Source: an uncultured Bacteroidota bacterium
GTDB lineage: Bacteria; Bacteroidota; Bacteroidia; Chitinophagales; Chitinophagaceae
Reading direction: 5' to 3'
Assembly (NCBI GenBank): GCA_903906365.1
Contig: CAIVKC010000066.1
Span: 1-55,741 of the forward strand
DNA: 55,741 nt
Both the position numbers and the translations under genes were made by a program. The notes beneath the pieces were generated by a model that saw only the letters and a list, made by a program, of their open reading frames with translations, did no database searches and was not told where the DNA came from. Position 1 is the stretch's first letter, and each line of letters opens with the position of its first letter. This document shows positions 45,279-53,037 of the stretch, piece after piece.

Positions 45279-48200
45279 ATGCAAGTTTATCAGAATATGC
45301 TGAAGCGAAAAGAATTTTTTTGGATGCTGCTGGGGTTATTTGTCATTACAAACAGGGGGCTTGCCCAGGTGAATACGGTCGAGTTTGGCAAGAACAGGGT
45401 TCAATTCAATAAATTCAAATGGAAATACTACCAGACCCAGAATTTCAATACCTATTTTTACGAAAACGGCCAGCCCCTGGCCAAATATGTTGCCCAGATC
45501 GCAGAAAAGGAATTGCCCAGTATTGAGCAGTTTGTGGAATACGGTCTTCAGCGCAGGGCCAACCTGGTTTTATATAACAGCTTTAATGATATGGAGCAGT
45601 CCAATATCGGGCTGAGCATGGACTGGCAGACCACCGGAGGCATTACCAAACTGGTGAACAACAAGGTGGTGCTCTATTCCACCGATGACCAGAACAAGCT
45701 GCGCATCCAGGTGCGCCAGGGCATTGCAAAAATACTGCTGGAAAACGTGTTATTCGGCGATGACCTGGGGGAATTCGCCACCAACCAGGCCCTGCTCGAT
45801 CTGCCGCAGTGGCTAACCGACGGATACGTGGAATACGTCGCGGAGAACTGGAGTACGGAGCTGGATGACCAGCTGAAAAGCGCCCTGCTCTCCGGGAAAT
45901 ACAATAATTTTTACCAGTTCGCTTATGAAAAGCCCAACCTGGCGGGCCATTCCTTCTGGAACTATATTGCCAGAAAGTACAAAAAGGAGAATGTCACCTA
46001 TTTCCTCTACCTGGCCAGGGTATACCGCAACCTGAACAGTGCCTCCCAGCGTATATGCAAGAAAAAATTCAAGGAAGTCCTGAAGGACTTTATGGAACAG
46101 GAAGGGGATAAATACAACCAGGATATCCGGGGACGCCGGAATTTTCCTAAAGGCAGCATTTCGGTGGTGGAAGACATCAGCCCGGCCAAAGACTTTTTTC
46201 ACTTCTCCCCCAATCCGGCCCCGCGCAGCCAGACCTATGCGGTGGTGGAGTTCAACCATGGGGTGAACTGCGTGATTCTTCATGAAAACTTCATCTACAA
46301 AAAAATACTGCTTAAAAGCGGGGTGCGCAGCAATGAAAACCAGATCAACCCCCATTACCCCCTGATATCCTGGGATCCCAAAGGCACCCGGCTGGCGGTG
46401 GTGTACTGGAAGGAGGGCAAAGTGCGCCTGTTTGTCTATGACATCATCGCCAAATACAAGCCCATCGTGCAGGACCTGCCCTTTGAGCAGGTGGAGGACT
46501 TTAAATACATGCTTGACCAGAACACCCTGATCTTCAGCGCTGTCAAAAAGGGTCAATCCGATATTTTTGTGTACAAAATGGACAAGCAGTCCCTGGAACA
46601 GATTACCAACGACCCCTACAATGACCTGGACGCCAGTTTCGTTTCCTTTCCGGGCAAAACAGGCATCATCTATTCCTCTAACCGGCCCTCTGGTGCAGCT
46701 TCCAGCAGTGACACGGTTCTTGCCTCCAACAACAGGTACAATATCTTTTTGGTGGACAACTGGAACAAGAGTGAATTCAAGCAGATATCCCAGCTCTCGC
46801 ATATGAAATTCGGGGATGCCAGGTATCCCATGCAGTATAACAATTACCACTTTACCTTCATCAGTGATGAAAACGGCATCTCCAACCGTTATGCCGGGCT
46901 CTTTACCACCAGGCGGGCTGGGATCGATACCATTTACCGCATCGGTGATGAGATCCTGCGCAATCCCGATGCCAGGGAACTGGACAGCACGCTGAAAGCC
47001 AACCAGAAAACCGAACCTGACTCCGTATTCAGTTTCGCCATTACCAACGACTCCTCCTACGTTTTCCCCATCACCAATTACCAGAGCGGACTCAAAGAAA
47101 CCAAGATCGCCGGAGACAACGGGCAGGTCAGTGAAGTTCGTCAGGAGGGAGACCTGAAATTCCTCTATAAGCTTAAAGTGGATGAGGCGGCCCTTAAAAA
47201 AAGGAATGTCAATCCAAAGATGACCGATTACCGCCAGCAGACCATCCTCAGTGCCCGGGTGCAAAGCGGGACAGCCCTCAAATTTCAGCAGCAGTCCTAC
47301 ACGGACTCCTCCAAAAAGCAGCAGGATGTTTTTCAGAGCGAATTTGAGCAGGAAAAAAAGGATACCACCGCCCAGCTGGCAGACAAAGCCCAGGCGGAGC
47401 CGGTACAAAAAACCGAAGAGGAACCCCTGCTAAAAAAAGCCAAGTTATTTGATTATAAACTTAAGTTTTCGGTAGACAATTTCTCTGCCGGCTTTAACAA
47501 TGATGTGCTCGTAAACCGGTACCAGACCTTCACGGGATCCCTGCCCATCAGCCTGGCTTCGGCAGACGCTTTTAGCGGCATGTTCAAAGCCTCCATTTTC
47601 GACCTTTTCGAAGATTTCAGGTTTACCGGCGCCATCCGCCTGCCCTTTTTCGGCGGCGGCAGCAGCTCCCAGCCCATCGCCAATTATAACGGCAACTCTT
47701 TCTATCCGAGCAGCGCTTCGTTTTTTGACGGCAGCGGCGAATATTTTGCCAGGGTGGACTACCTCAAAAAACGGGTTGATTATTCCCTGCTCTATTACCG
47801 CGCGACGGATGTCGGAAACGCCAATATCGTAGACCCGGCGGCTTTTTCGGGTCCCAATTATTTTGCCAAGTCCATTACCAATCTTTACCAGGCCATTTTT
47901 AAATACCCCTTTGACAAGGTACGCAGCCTTCGGCTGTCCCTGGGCGTGAGAACCAGCAAATGGGTGCTGCAGCCGGACGGATTCAGCGCCAATGATTCCA
48001 TTGGGCTGGTGGCACCCGACGCCAATAAGCAGACCTATGCCCTGGTCCACCTGGAATATGTTTTCGATAATACCATCATGAAGGCCACCAATATCTGGAA
48101 CGGGCTTCGGTATAAATTCTACATGGATTTCAATAACCAGCTCAACCAGCCTGCCACCACCGGAGAGGGCAAGCATATGTTCAATTTCGGTTTTGACGCG

Positions 48201-48770
48201 AGGTATTATTATCCGATCTACCGCAACCTGATCTGGGCCCTGCGGGGTGCCGGGGATTTTTCCTGGGGTAACCAGAAGATCATTTATTACCTGGGTGGAA
48301 CCGATGGATGGCTTTTCCCCAAGGCCAACCAGCAGCCGACTCCCGCCAACGATACCTATTATGGATTTCAGTCCCTGCAGAACCTGCGCGGCTTCGACCA
48401 AAACGTAGCCAATGGCAATAATGCGGTGGTCATGAGCAGCGAATTCCGCCTGCCGGTTTTTGCCACCCTTTTCAATAAACCCATCAACAACGCATTCCTT
48501 CGCAATTTCCAGGTGATCCAGTTCTTTGATTTGGGAACGGCCTGGAATGGCGCCTATAATAAAATTGGCAGGCCAACGGATGTATACCCGGGAAACAATG
48601 TCACGGTCCTGATCAAGGCTGGTGGCATCGGCCCTTTTGCAGGCAGTTACGGCTTTGGGGTACGCAGCACCCTGCTGGGATATTTCCTGCGCCTGGACGC
48701 CGGATGGGAAATGAATACCTTTTTCGGGGGAAAGCCACTGCTGCAGTTTTCCATGGGGGTTGATTTCTGA
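45279..48770 (+). CDS. Large outer-membrane protein: peptidase-like domain, beta-propeller and beta-barrel
   Basis: An 1163-residue protein. A signal peptide (codon 1 or the ATG at codon 7, ending RGLAQ) is followed by a domain (about 30-290) with the layout of a gluzincin/peptidase-MA-like fold: the WLTDGYVEYVAENW segment (178-191) resembles the second zinc-ligand helix. The expected HExxH helix reads VRQGIAKILLENV (145-157), without zinc ligands, so it should be inactive. A TolB/WD40-like propeller covers about 300-600 (SWDPKGTRLAVVYW, GQSDIFVYKMDKQSLEQIT). After a charged linker comes a probable Omp85-like C-terminal beta-barrel (about 720-1163: NLRGFDQNVANGNNAVVMS, ending LLQFSMGVDF). It may act in surface sensing or assembly; unproven. 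Confidence 0.75.
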   Translation: MQVYQNMLKRKEFFWMLLGLFVITNRGLAQVNTVEFGKNRVQFNKFKWKYYQTQNFNTYFYENGQPLAKYVAQIAEKELPSIEQFVEYGLQRRANLVLYNSFNDMEQSNIGLSMDWQTTGGITKLVNNKVVLYSTDDQNKLRIQVRQGIAKILLENVLFGDDLGEFATNQALLDLPQWLTDGYVEYVAENWSTELDDQLKSALLSGKYNNFYQFAYEKPNLAGHSFWNYIARKYKKENVTYFLYLARVYRNLNSASQRICKKKFKEVLKDFMEQEGDKYNQDIRGRRNFPKGSISVVEDISPAKDFFHFSPNPAPRSQTYAVVEFNHGVNCVILHENFIYKKILLKSGVRSNENQINPHYPLISWDPKGTRLAVVYWKEGKVRLFVYDIIAKYKPIVQDLPFEQVEDFKYMLDQNTLIFSAVKKGQSDIFVYKMDKQSLEQITNDPYNDLDASFVSFPGKTGIIYSSNRPSGAASSSDTVLASNNRYNIFLVDNWNKSEFKQISQLSHMKFGDARYPMQYNNYHFTFISDENGISNRYAGLFTTRRAGIDTIYRIGDEILRNPDARELDSTLKANQKTEPDSVFSFAITNDSSYVFPITNYQSGLKETKIAGDNGQVSEVRQEGDLKFLYKLKVDEAALKKRNVNPKMTDYRQQTILSARVQSGTALKFQQQSYTDSSKKQQDVFQSEFEQEKKDTTAQLADKAQAEPVQKTEEEPLLKKAKLFDYKLKFSVDNFSAGFNNDVLVNRYQTFTGSLPISLASADAFSGMFKASIFDLFEDFRFTGAIRLPFFGGGSSSQPIANYNGNSFYPSSASFFDGSGEYFARVDYLKKRVDYSLLYYRATDVGNANIVDPAAFSGPNYFAKSITNLYQAIFKYPFDKVRSLRLSLGVRTSKWVLQPDGFSANDSIGLVAPDANKQTYALVHLEYVFDNTIMKATNIWNGLRYKFYMDFNNQLNQPATTGEGKHMFNFGFDARYYYPIYRNLIWALRGAGDFSWGNQKIIYYLGGTDGWLFPKANQQPTPANDTYYGFQSLQNLRGFDQNVANGNNAVVMSSEFRLPVFATLFNKPINNAFLRNFQVIQFFDLGTAWNGAYNKIGRPTDVYPGNNVTVLIKAGGIGPFAGSYGFGVRSTLLGYFLRLDAGWEMNTFFGGKPLLQFSMGVDF

Positions 48771-49089
48771 TGCGTCGCCAGTCCTAATCAAAGTCAGTTC
48801 TCCTGCCCCTGTCTTCCGGTTCCACCAGGGATTGGTCTGGTTTGATTACTCCAGGCCGCTACTGGCTGCAACATGTTAAAACAGTCCCGGGGGGCCGTCT
48901 TCCAAGACCTCTGGCGACACGATGCCCCTATCCTGGGCGTCCCTGCACTGGTCATGGAACAATTCAGCCCCGGCAGCCTGTCCAATATGGCCTGCTGATT
49001 GACAGGCTGCGGTTTTCAAAGAATCCCTCTCGGGCTAATTCTCCCCTGCCATGAAGCGGGTTATCGGCCTTTTTATCTACAAGGCAGCA
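48771..49089. other. Intergenic stretch between convergent genes
   Basis: About 320 bp with ordinary base composition and several short open frames but none that looks like a gene. No terminator with a T-run is visible. It separates the convergent outer-membrane protein gene and the membrane cluster at 49090-52912. Confidence 0.5.
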
Positions 49090-50205
49090 TCAAGAGAACC
49101 TGTCCCCTTTTCCAAAGCAAGCCTCCCCGGTATACTGCCTGGCGATGCGGTCCTCCGGTTTTCTGTCAGCACAGTAAAGCACCAGCAGGAAAAACCATTC
49201 CAGCGGTTTCATGAGCAAATAGACCCAGTCTGAAATCCAGGGATTTCCCAGGACATCATACAAGCGGGTCGCGTCTTTACCCAGGCGGTCATAGTATTTT
49301 CTGACCGGGCGGTGAAGCCAGGGGAGCCTGTCTTGCAAGAGTTCCTCAAAGGCGTTGGATACCAGCAGCTGTCTGTTGACGATGATGGTACTCCCGTGCC
49401 GCTTGCCATAGCGCAGCGGCCTGACAAAGTTTTCATGCCCTTTGGCCGCAATCGTACACAGGTAATGTCCCCCGCAAACCACGCCCCGGCACTGATAATC
49501 CAGCTTTGAAAATCCGTGCTTATAGGTCTGCGTGAATGCCTCTATCACCGAATCGGGCTTCTGACCAAAAATCAGGAGCGCCCCGGCGATGCAGGCCAGT
49601 ACGGGCAGGCAAAGAACCAGCAGCACCGGCCATTTTTGAACCGGCCGCAAACACAAAATGGTCCAGGCAAGACCTTCCCAGTATCCGGAAGCCTTCCGGG
49701 TCTGCGCACCGGCTTCACGGAGGAAAAGGCGGTGGTTGTCTGCCAGGGCCAGGACAAAAGCCATCACCACCGGCATATTGCCTATCAGCAAAAAAATAGC
49801 AGTCCCCGACAGGTTATTCCCCAGATGGACCGCCATGATTATATTGAACGGAATGGCGATCATCAGCAGACAGTTGCAGATCACTTCCAAAAAGGGGGGA
49901 GCCGTCCTTTTGCGGAGCCTGCTGTATAAAAATGCCAGCTGACAGCATATGATGAGTACATATATACTCAGGCGGTGCGCAGGGGAAAAAATGGCACTGT
50001 CCCCGCAACAATCATTTTTTTTATTCACCTCGTCAAGGAGCATCCATGCAGGAAACAGGATCACCGAGGTCAGCTCCACAGTAAGGATAAGGGCCTTGTT
50101 TTTTAATCTGCTTCCCTTGATGAGAAAATGCAGAAACTCGAAGGTGATCAATAGGGAGGGTCCGCAGATGATCAGAATAAAGAGGCTAACAGGTATCCAT
50201 TCCAT
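49090..50205 (-). CDS. DUF6688-like membrane protein
   Basis: A 371-residue protein. About six hydrophobic segments in the first 240 residues (for example SLFILIICGPSLLITFEFLH, FLLIGNMPVVMAFVLALA, WPVLLVLCLPVLACIAGALL) are followed by a soluble domain with CRGVVCGGHYLCTIAAKGHE, YGKRHGSTIIVNRQLLVSNA and FEELLQDRLPWLHR. I recall this C-terminal pattern (CGGHYLC, IVNRQLL, NAFEELLQ) from DUF6688 proteins, whose function is not known. The Cys/His-rich CGGHYLC could bind a metal. Last gene of the six-gene minus-strand run, 22 bases after the DUF1361 gene. Confidence 0.7.
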   Translation of the reverse strand: MEWIPVSLFILIICGPSLLITFEFLHFLIKGSRLKNKALILTVELTSVILFPAWMLLDEVNKKNDCCGDSAIFSPAHRLSIYVLIICCQLAFLYSRLRKRTAPPFLEVICNCLLMIAIPFNIIMAVHLGNNLSGTAIFLLIGNMPVVMAFVLALADNHRLFLREAGAQTRKASGYWEGLAWTILCLRPVQKWPVLLVLCLPVLACIAGALLIFGQKPDSVIEAFTQTYKHGFSKLDYQCRGVVCGGHYLCTIAAKGHENFVRPLRYGKRHGSTIIVNRQLLVSNAFEELLQDRLPWLHRPVRKYYDRLGKDATRLYDVLGNPWISDWVYLLMKPLEWFFLLVLYCADRKPEDRIARQYTGEACFGKGDRFS

Positions 50206-50227
50206 AATAGGGGATTATTGGCAGCCA

Positions 50228-50926
50228 TCAGCGGATGGCATGGCTGATTTTTTTTAAGGTGAGGTAGATCAGGGTCAGCAGGATGGAAAAGCAGGTGATC
50301 ATCCCCCAGGCATAGCGGTCAGAAAAAGGATGTATCAGGATCCCGGCAATACCCCTGATCAGAGCAAAGGGGTCGGTCAGCAGGTCCCAGCTGTTATAGC
50401 GCATATACCTGCCTACATAAACGCCCAGTGCATTGAGCCACATGATGGGAATCAAAAAAAGCAGGGCGGGCATTTTCTGAAACCGGGCCCTCATGAGTTT
50501 TTCCATTTGCCTGACAGAGAGTATACCCAGCAGCAGGCCATTCCAGGCAAAAGACAGGATCATCACGAGGTCAAACCAGTCGGGGACCAGAAAATCATTG
50601 TAGCTGTCCCCCAGGTGGTAAAGGTCAGTGAGGATATAAAAGGAATTGGGGATAAAGGCGAGCCAGCAGCCAAACAGCAGGTAGAAAACCAGCTTACCCC
50701 CTGCCATGCGTAACCGGCTGCCAGCCAGGCTGGTCATGAGCCAGGGCAGATAGGCCAGTAAGAGGTTCCAAATCAGGAAGACAAAAGTCAGCCGGTGGGT
50801 GTGAACCACCCGAAACAATACCAGCAGGCAACTGAAGGCCATGGCGGCCGAAAGCAGCCGGTCCACGGAGGTCCGCAGGAAAAATATCCTTTGGTACAAT
50901 AGCGATAAAGTCGTTTTAGTGTTCAT
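50228..50926 (-). CDS. DUF1361 domain membrane protein
   Basis: A 232-residue integral membrane protein with about six or seven transmembrane segments. Family marks are FLIWNLLLAYLPWLM (about 50-64), CWLAFIPNSFYILTDLYHLG (about 87-106) and GRYMRYNSWDLL (about 172-183). DUF1361 is predicted to be an inner-membrane protein of unknown function. Its ATG overlaps the stop of the DgkA-like gene by four bases, so translation is likely coupled. Confidence 0.85.
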   Translation of the reverse strand: MNTKTTLSLLYQRIFFLRTSVDRLLSAAMAFSCLLVLFRVVHTHRLTFVFLIWNLLLAYLPWLMTSLAGSRLRMAGGKLVFYLLFGCWLAFIPNSFYILTDLYHLGDSYNDFLVPDWFDLVMILSFAWNGLLLGILSVRQMEKLMRARFQKMPALLFLIPIMWLNALGVYVGRYMRYNSWDLLTDPFALIRGIAGILIHPFSDRYAWGMITCFSILLTLIYLTLKKISHAIR

Positions 50927-51294
50927 ATGATTTTGGGTATAAAAATGAAGCAGGCTGTCAGGAAGGCCGCCAGGGAAGCGACCAGGACCGCCCCTGCAGA
51001 AACATCCTTGATGAAACGGATGGAAGGATGCCTGTCCCGGGAAATAAAATCCATGATCTTCTCAATACAGGTATTGAACATTTCCGCTGTCCAGACCAGG
51101 CCTATCATGCCCGTAATGGCAAGGGCCTCCCCTTCTGAAATATGGAAAAAAAATCCGGCCGCTATCACCGCGAGGGTAGCCAGGCTATGGAGCAGGGCAT
51201 GTCTTTCTGATGTTAGAAAAAGGTAAACGCCCCGAAAAGCGTGCACAAAGCTCGACGGCCTGAAGGGAGATGACCATTTAGGACTGGTTGACAT
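50923..51294 (-). CDS. Diacylglycerol/undecaprenol kinase family protein (DgkA-like)
   Basis: A 123-residue membrane enzyme that phosphorylates a lipid alcohol, either diacylglycerol or undecaprenol as in Gram-positive relatives. The family motif is EMFNTCIEKIMDFIS (about residues 69-83), with the catalytic and metal-binding glutamates, and three hydrophobic helices surround it. I take the ATG at 51292-51294 (MSTSPKWSSPF); the frame is open to 51351. The start overlaps the end of the upstream gene by 17 bp and its stop overlaps DUF1361 by four, showing tight operon packing. Confidence 0.88.
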   Translation of the reverse strand: MSTSPKWSSPFRPSSFVHAFRGVYLFLTSERHALLHSLATLAVIAAGFFFHISEGEALAITGMIGLVWTAEMFNTCIEKIMDFISRDRHPSIRFIKDVSAGAVLVASLAAFLTACFIFIPKII

Positions 51295-51847
51295 GGTGTT
51301 GGATTTGGTTATTTTGAAAAAATAGGGGAAGCAATTTGGAGAGCAAGACAATTCCCAGGCAAAAGAGCCAGCCCATCAGCAGCAGCATATTGAGGTTGGC
51401 GATCCTGTTTTCCACCTCCCGGAGCGACCTTCCGGCGGCCACATAGCCATGACCGGGTGAAGCCACCGCAGCCACCACCAGGGCAATCCGGATCCCGGGC
51501 ATGGGCTGCCAGGTCAGCTGGTCCTCACCCCGGGAGGCCGCAGTGGCAAATACGCCCGGCGGCAGGGCAGGCAGTTTTCCATCGAGTAGTCCTGTTCCCC
51601 ACAGGGGGCGTCCGGCCTTGTCATAGCGGACCGTAAACAGGGACAGGGAGCTTGCGATGTCCACCGAATCGGTCAACCCAGCCCGGGAGTCAGCAGCCTG
51701 TTTTTGCAGGCGGCGGGATAAATCCCTGGCTACCTGGACCTGCGGGTCGTTGGCGCCCATACGGTAGGACTGCTGCACGGAGATATAGATCATGGCCGCC
51801 AGCACGGTAACCAGGGCGGAGGAACTGAAGAAAGGGAGGTATTTCAT
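51278..51847 (-). CDS. Two-helix membrane protein with extracytoplasmic domain, unknown
   Basis: A 189-residue protein with an N-terminal transmembrane helix (YLPFFSSSALVTVLAAMIYI) and a second near 153-172 (NMLLLMGWLFCLGIVLLSKLL). Between them are about 130 residues, probably periplasmic, with VASSLSLFTVRYDKAGRPLW-like sequence that recalls small extracytoplasmic sensor domains. No catalytic motif and no named family recognised. A matching inverted repeat (51879-51899) lies 31 bp upstream of its ATG, so it is a likely target of the winged-helix regulator encoded just before it. Confidence 0.7.
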   Translation of the reverse strand: MKYLPFFSSSALVTVLAAMIYISVQQSYRMGANDPQVQVARDLSRRLQKQAADSRAGLTDSVDIASSLSLFTVRYDKAGRPLWGTGLLDGKLPALPPGVFATAASRGEDQLTWQPMPGIRIALVVAAVASPGHGYVAAGRSLREVENRIANLNMLLLMGWLFCLGIVLLSKLLPLFFQNNQIQHHVNQS

Positions 51848-51878
51848 ACAGATCGTTTTTTAAATGATTGAATAAAAA

Positions 51879-51899
51879 GTGCTTTGCATTTCAAAGTAT
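51879..51899. promoter_or_regulatory. Operator-like inverted repeat (second of a pair)
   Basis: GTGCTTTG-CATTT-CAAAGTAT: eight-base arms, five-base spacer. It differs from the copy at 52918-52938 by one base in each arm and has the same ATAAAA flank, in the 66-bp gap between the winged-helix gene and the 189-residue membrane protein gene. Same geometry and sequence at two starts of one gene cluster is strong evidence for a shared binding site. Confidence 0.7.
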
Positions 51900-51913
51900 G
51901 TTGACAAAAAAAA

Positions 51914-52213
51914 TCATTTCATTCCGCGAATCATATTTTCCAGCCCCTGCAAATGTTCCTTGAAGGCCTTTTCCCCGGCCTTGGTAATGGAATAGGTGGT
52001 ATTGGTCTTGCGACCAATAAAGCCCTTGTACACCCGGATATACCCGTTTTCTTCCAGGTTTGACAGGTGGGAAGCCAGGTTGCCGTCGGTGAGCTGCAAC
52101 AACTGCTTTAAGTCATTGAAACTGATTTGCTCATTGACCAGCAATATGCTCATCACCCCCAGCCTGATACGGCTGTCAAATATTTTATTGAGATTTCCTA
52201 TCGGGTTTTTCAT
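51914..52213 (-). CDS. Winged-helix transcriptional regulator
   Basis: A 99-residue single-domain winged-helix protein, similar to the group related to MarR/PadR/ArsR regulators (HTH_34-like). Helix-turn-helix residues are about 27-52 (NEQISFNDLKQLLQLTDGNL, then ASHLSNLEENGYI), and the wing is around 57-73 (KGFIGRKTNTTYSITKAGE). Small size and lack of a ligand domain suggest a dimeric repressor. The two 8-5-8 inverted repeats at 52918 and 51879 in the same cluster are its natural candidate operators. It is 54 bp downstream of the 214-residue membrane protein gene. Confidence 0.85.
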   Translation of the reverse strand: MKNPIGNLNKIFDSRIRLGVMSILLVNEQISFNDLKQLLQLTDGNLASHLSNLEENGYIRVYKGFIGRKTNTTYSITKAGEKAFKEHLQGLENMIRGMK

Positions 52214-52267
52214 GTTATTTGCTTTGCTTCCCTCCCCCCCTGCTTAACAGGCCAGTGGCCGCTTTGG

Positions 52268-52912
52268 TTACTGTCCGGCTCCCCGGTAATCGTATTTCCA
52301 CCACATGATCAGTCCATAGACAATATGCAGGACACCAAATCCGAGCGCCCAAAACTGCAGGCTGTATCCGGTAAAATACATATTGACCCCTCCCAGCAGG
52401 ATATCCAGCATGCCGATGTAGCGTATATCGCTCAACGTGTATTTGCTGGCATTCACCAGCGAGAGCCCGTAAAAGATCAGGCAGGAAGGGGCCACAAAAT
52501 GCCAGTTGTTGTGATAGAGCAATCCGCTGATGAATAGTCCCCCGGCCATCAGGGGTATGGCCAGATTGACGAGCAGTTTGCGGGAGGTATGGTCCCAGAC
52601 GGGGAGTTTATTGCGACGGGCCTTACTCCAGGTGAAGTACAGCGAAGAGGCCAGTGCCAGGCAGAGCACTGCGCCCGCCAGCAGGATGAATTTCCATTTG
52701 AGTGCCAAAAAATCCCCGCCGCCACCCGCGTCAGGCCCCTCCCCCGTCCCGGCGGGGTTGACAAGCCAGGAGTGCGCCACCCAGGCGCCTGCCAGGGCCA
52801 CAAAGCCTGCACTGACGCCGCTCAGTCCGCTCAGAGAAATAAAACGCGAGGAACGCTCCATCATACGTTTGATGTCCTGCAGGGTTTCTAAGGAGGGATG
52901 TTCACTATCCAT
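52268..52912 (-). CDS. Four- to six-helix membrane protein paired with the winged-helix regulator
   Basis: A 214-residue integral membrane protein, starting at the ATG 52910-52912 (MDSEHPSLETLQDIKRMMERSSRFISLSG split as DSEHPSLETL and QDIKRMMERS). Hydrophobic segments are near residues 29-47, 78-97, 120-140 (LAIPLMAGGLFISGLLYH), 140-160 and 180-200. No family named with certainty. The polar N-terminal helix with RMMERSSRF is a feature of similar proteins encoded next to winged-helix regulators in Bacteroidota, as I recall. The operator at 52918-52938 ends only five bases from its start codon. Confidence 0.7.
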   Translation of the reverse strand: MDSEHPSLETLQDIKRMMERSSRFISLSGLSGVSAGFVALAGAWVAHSWLVNPAGTGEGPDAGGGGDFLALKWKFILLAGAVLCLALASSLYFTWSKARRNKLPVWDHTSRKLLVNLAIPLMAGGLFISGLLYHNNWHFVAPSCLIFYGLSLVNASKYTLSDIRYIGMLDILLGGVNMYFTGYSLQFWALGFGVLHIVYGLIMWWKYDYRGAGQ

Positions 52913-52917
52913 AAAAA

Positions 52918-52938
52918 GTACTTTGTAGTACAAAGTAC
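52918..52938. promoter_or_regulatory. Operator-like inverted repeat at the start of the membrane cluster
   Basis: GTACTTTG-TAGTA-CAAAGTAC is a perfect 8-5-8 inverted repeat directly before the first gene of the cluster. On the minus strand a TTTG (52959-52962) lies 20 bases upstream, so the repeat occupies the place of the -7 box. A protein bound here would block RNA polymerase. Its twin lies at 51879-51899. Confidence 0.75.
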
Positions 52939-53021
52939 ATACAATAAGAGCGTTTTTCCAAATTTTGCCGGCATTTTCGGTTTTTTAACAACCGGAGGCA
53001 ACCCTTTAGGGCGTTATCGAG

Positions 53022-53029
53022 TATTTTTG
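53022..53029 (+). promoter_or_regulatory. Possible -7 box of the DUF5686 gene
   Basis: TATTTTTG matches TAnnTTTG eight bases before the ATG at 53038. Without a -33 element the support is limited; it would give a leaderless or nearly leaderless mRNA. Confidence 0.3.
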
Positions 53030-53037
53030 GGTATACT

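Noticed and set aside
45813-48791. Two long open frames opposite the outer-membrane fusion protein
   Set aside because: They mirror the coding strand of a protein with a signal peptide and a barrel. Composition is typical of antisense frames.
48794-49089. Short open frames between the outer-membrane protein gene and the membrane cluster
   Set aside because: None has a plausible start context, hydrophobic pattern or family motif, and frames overlap on both strands.
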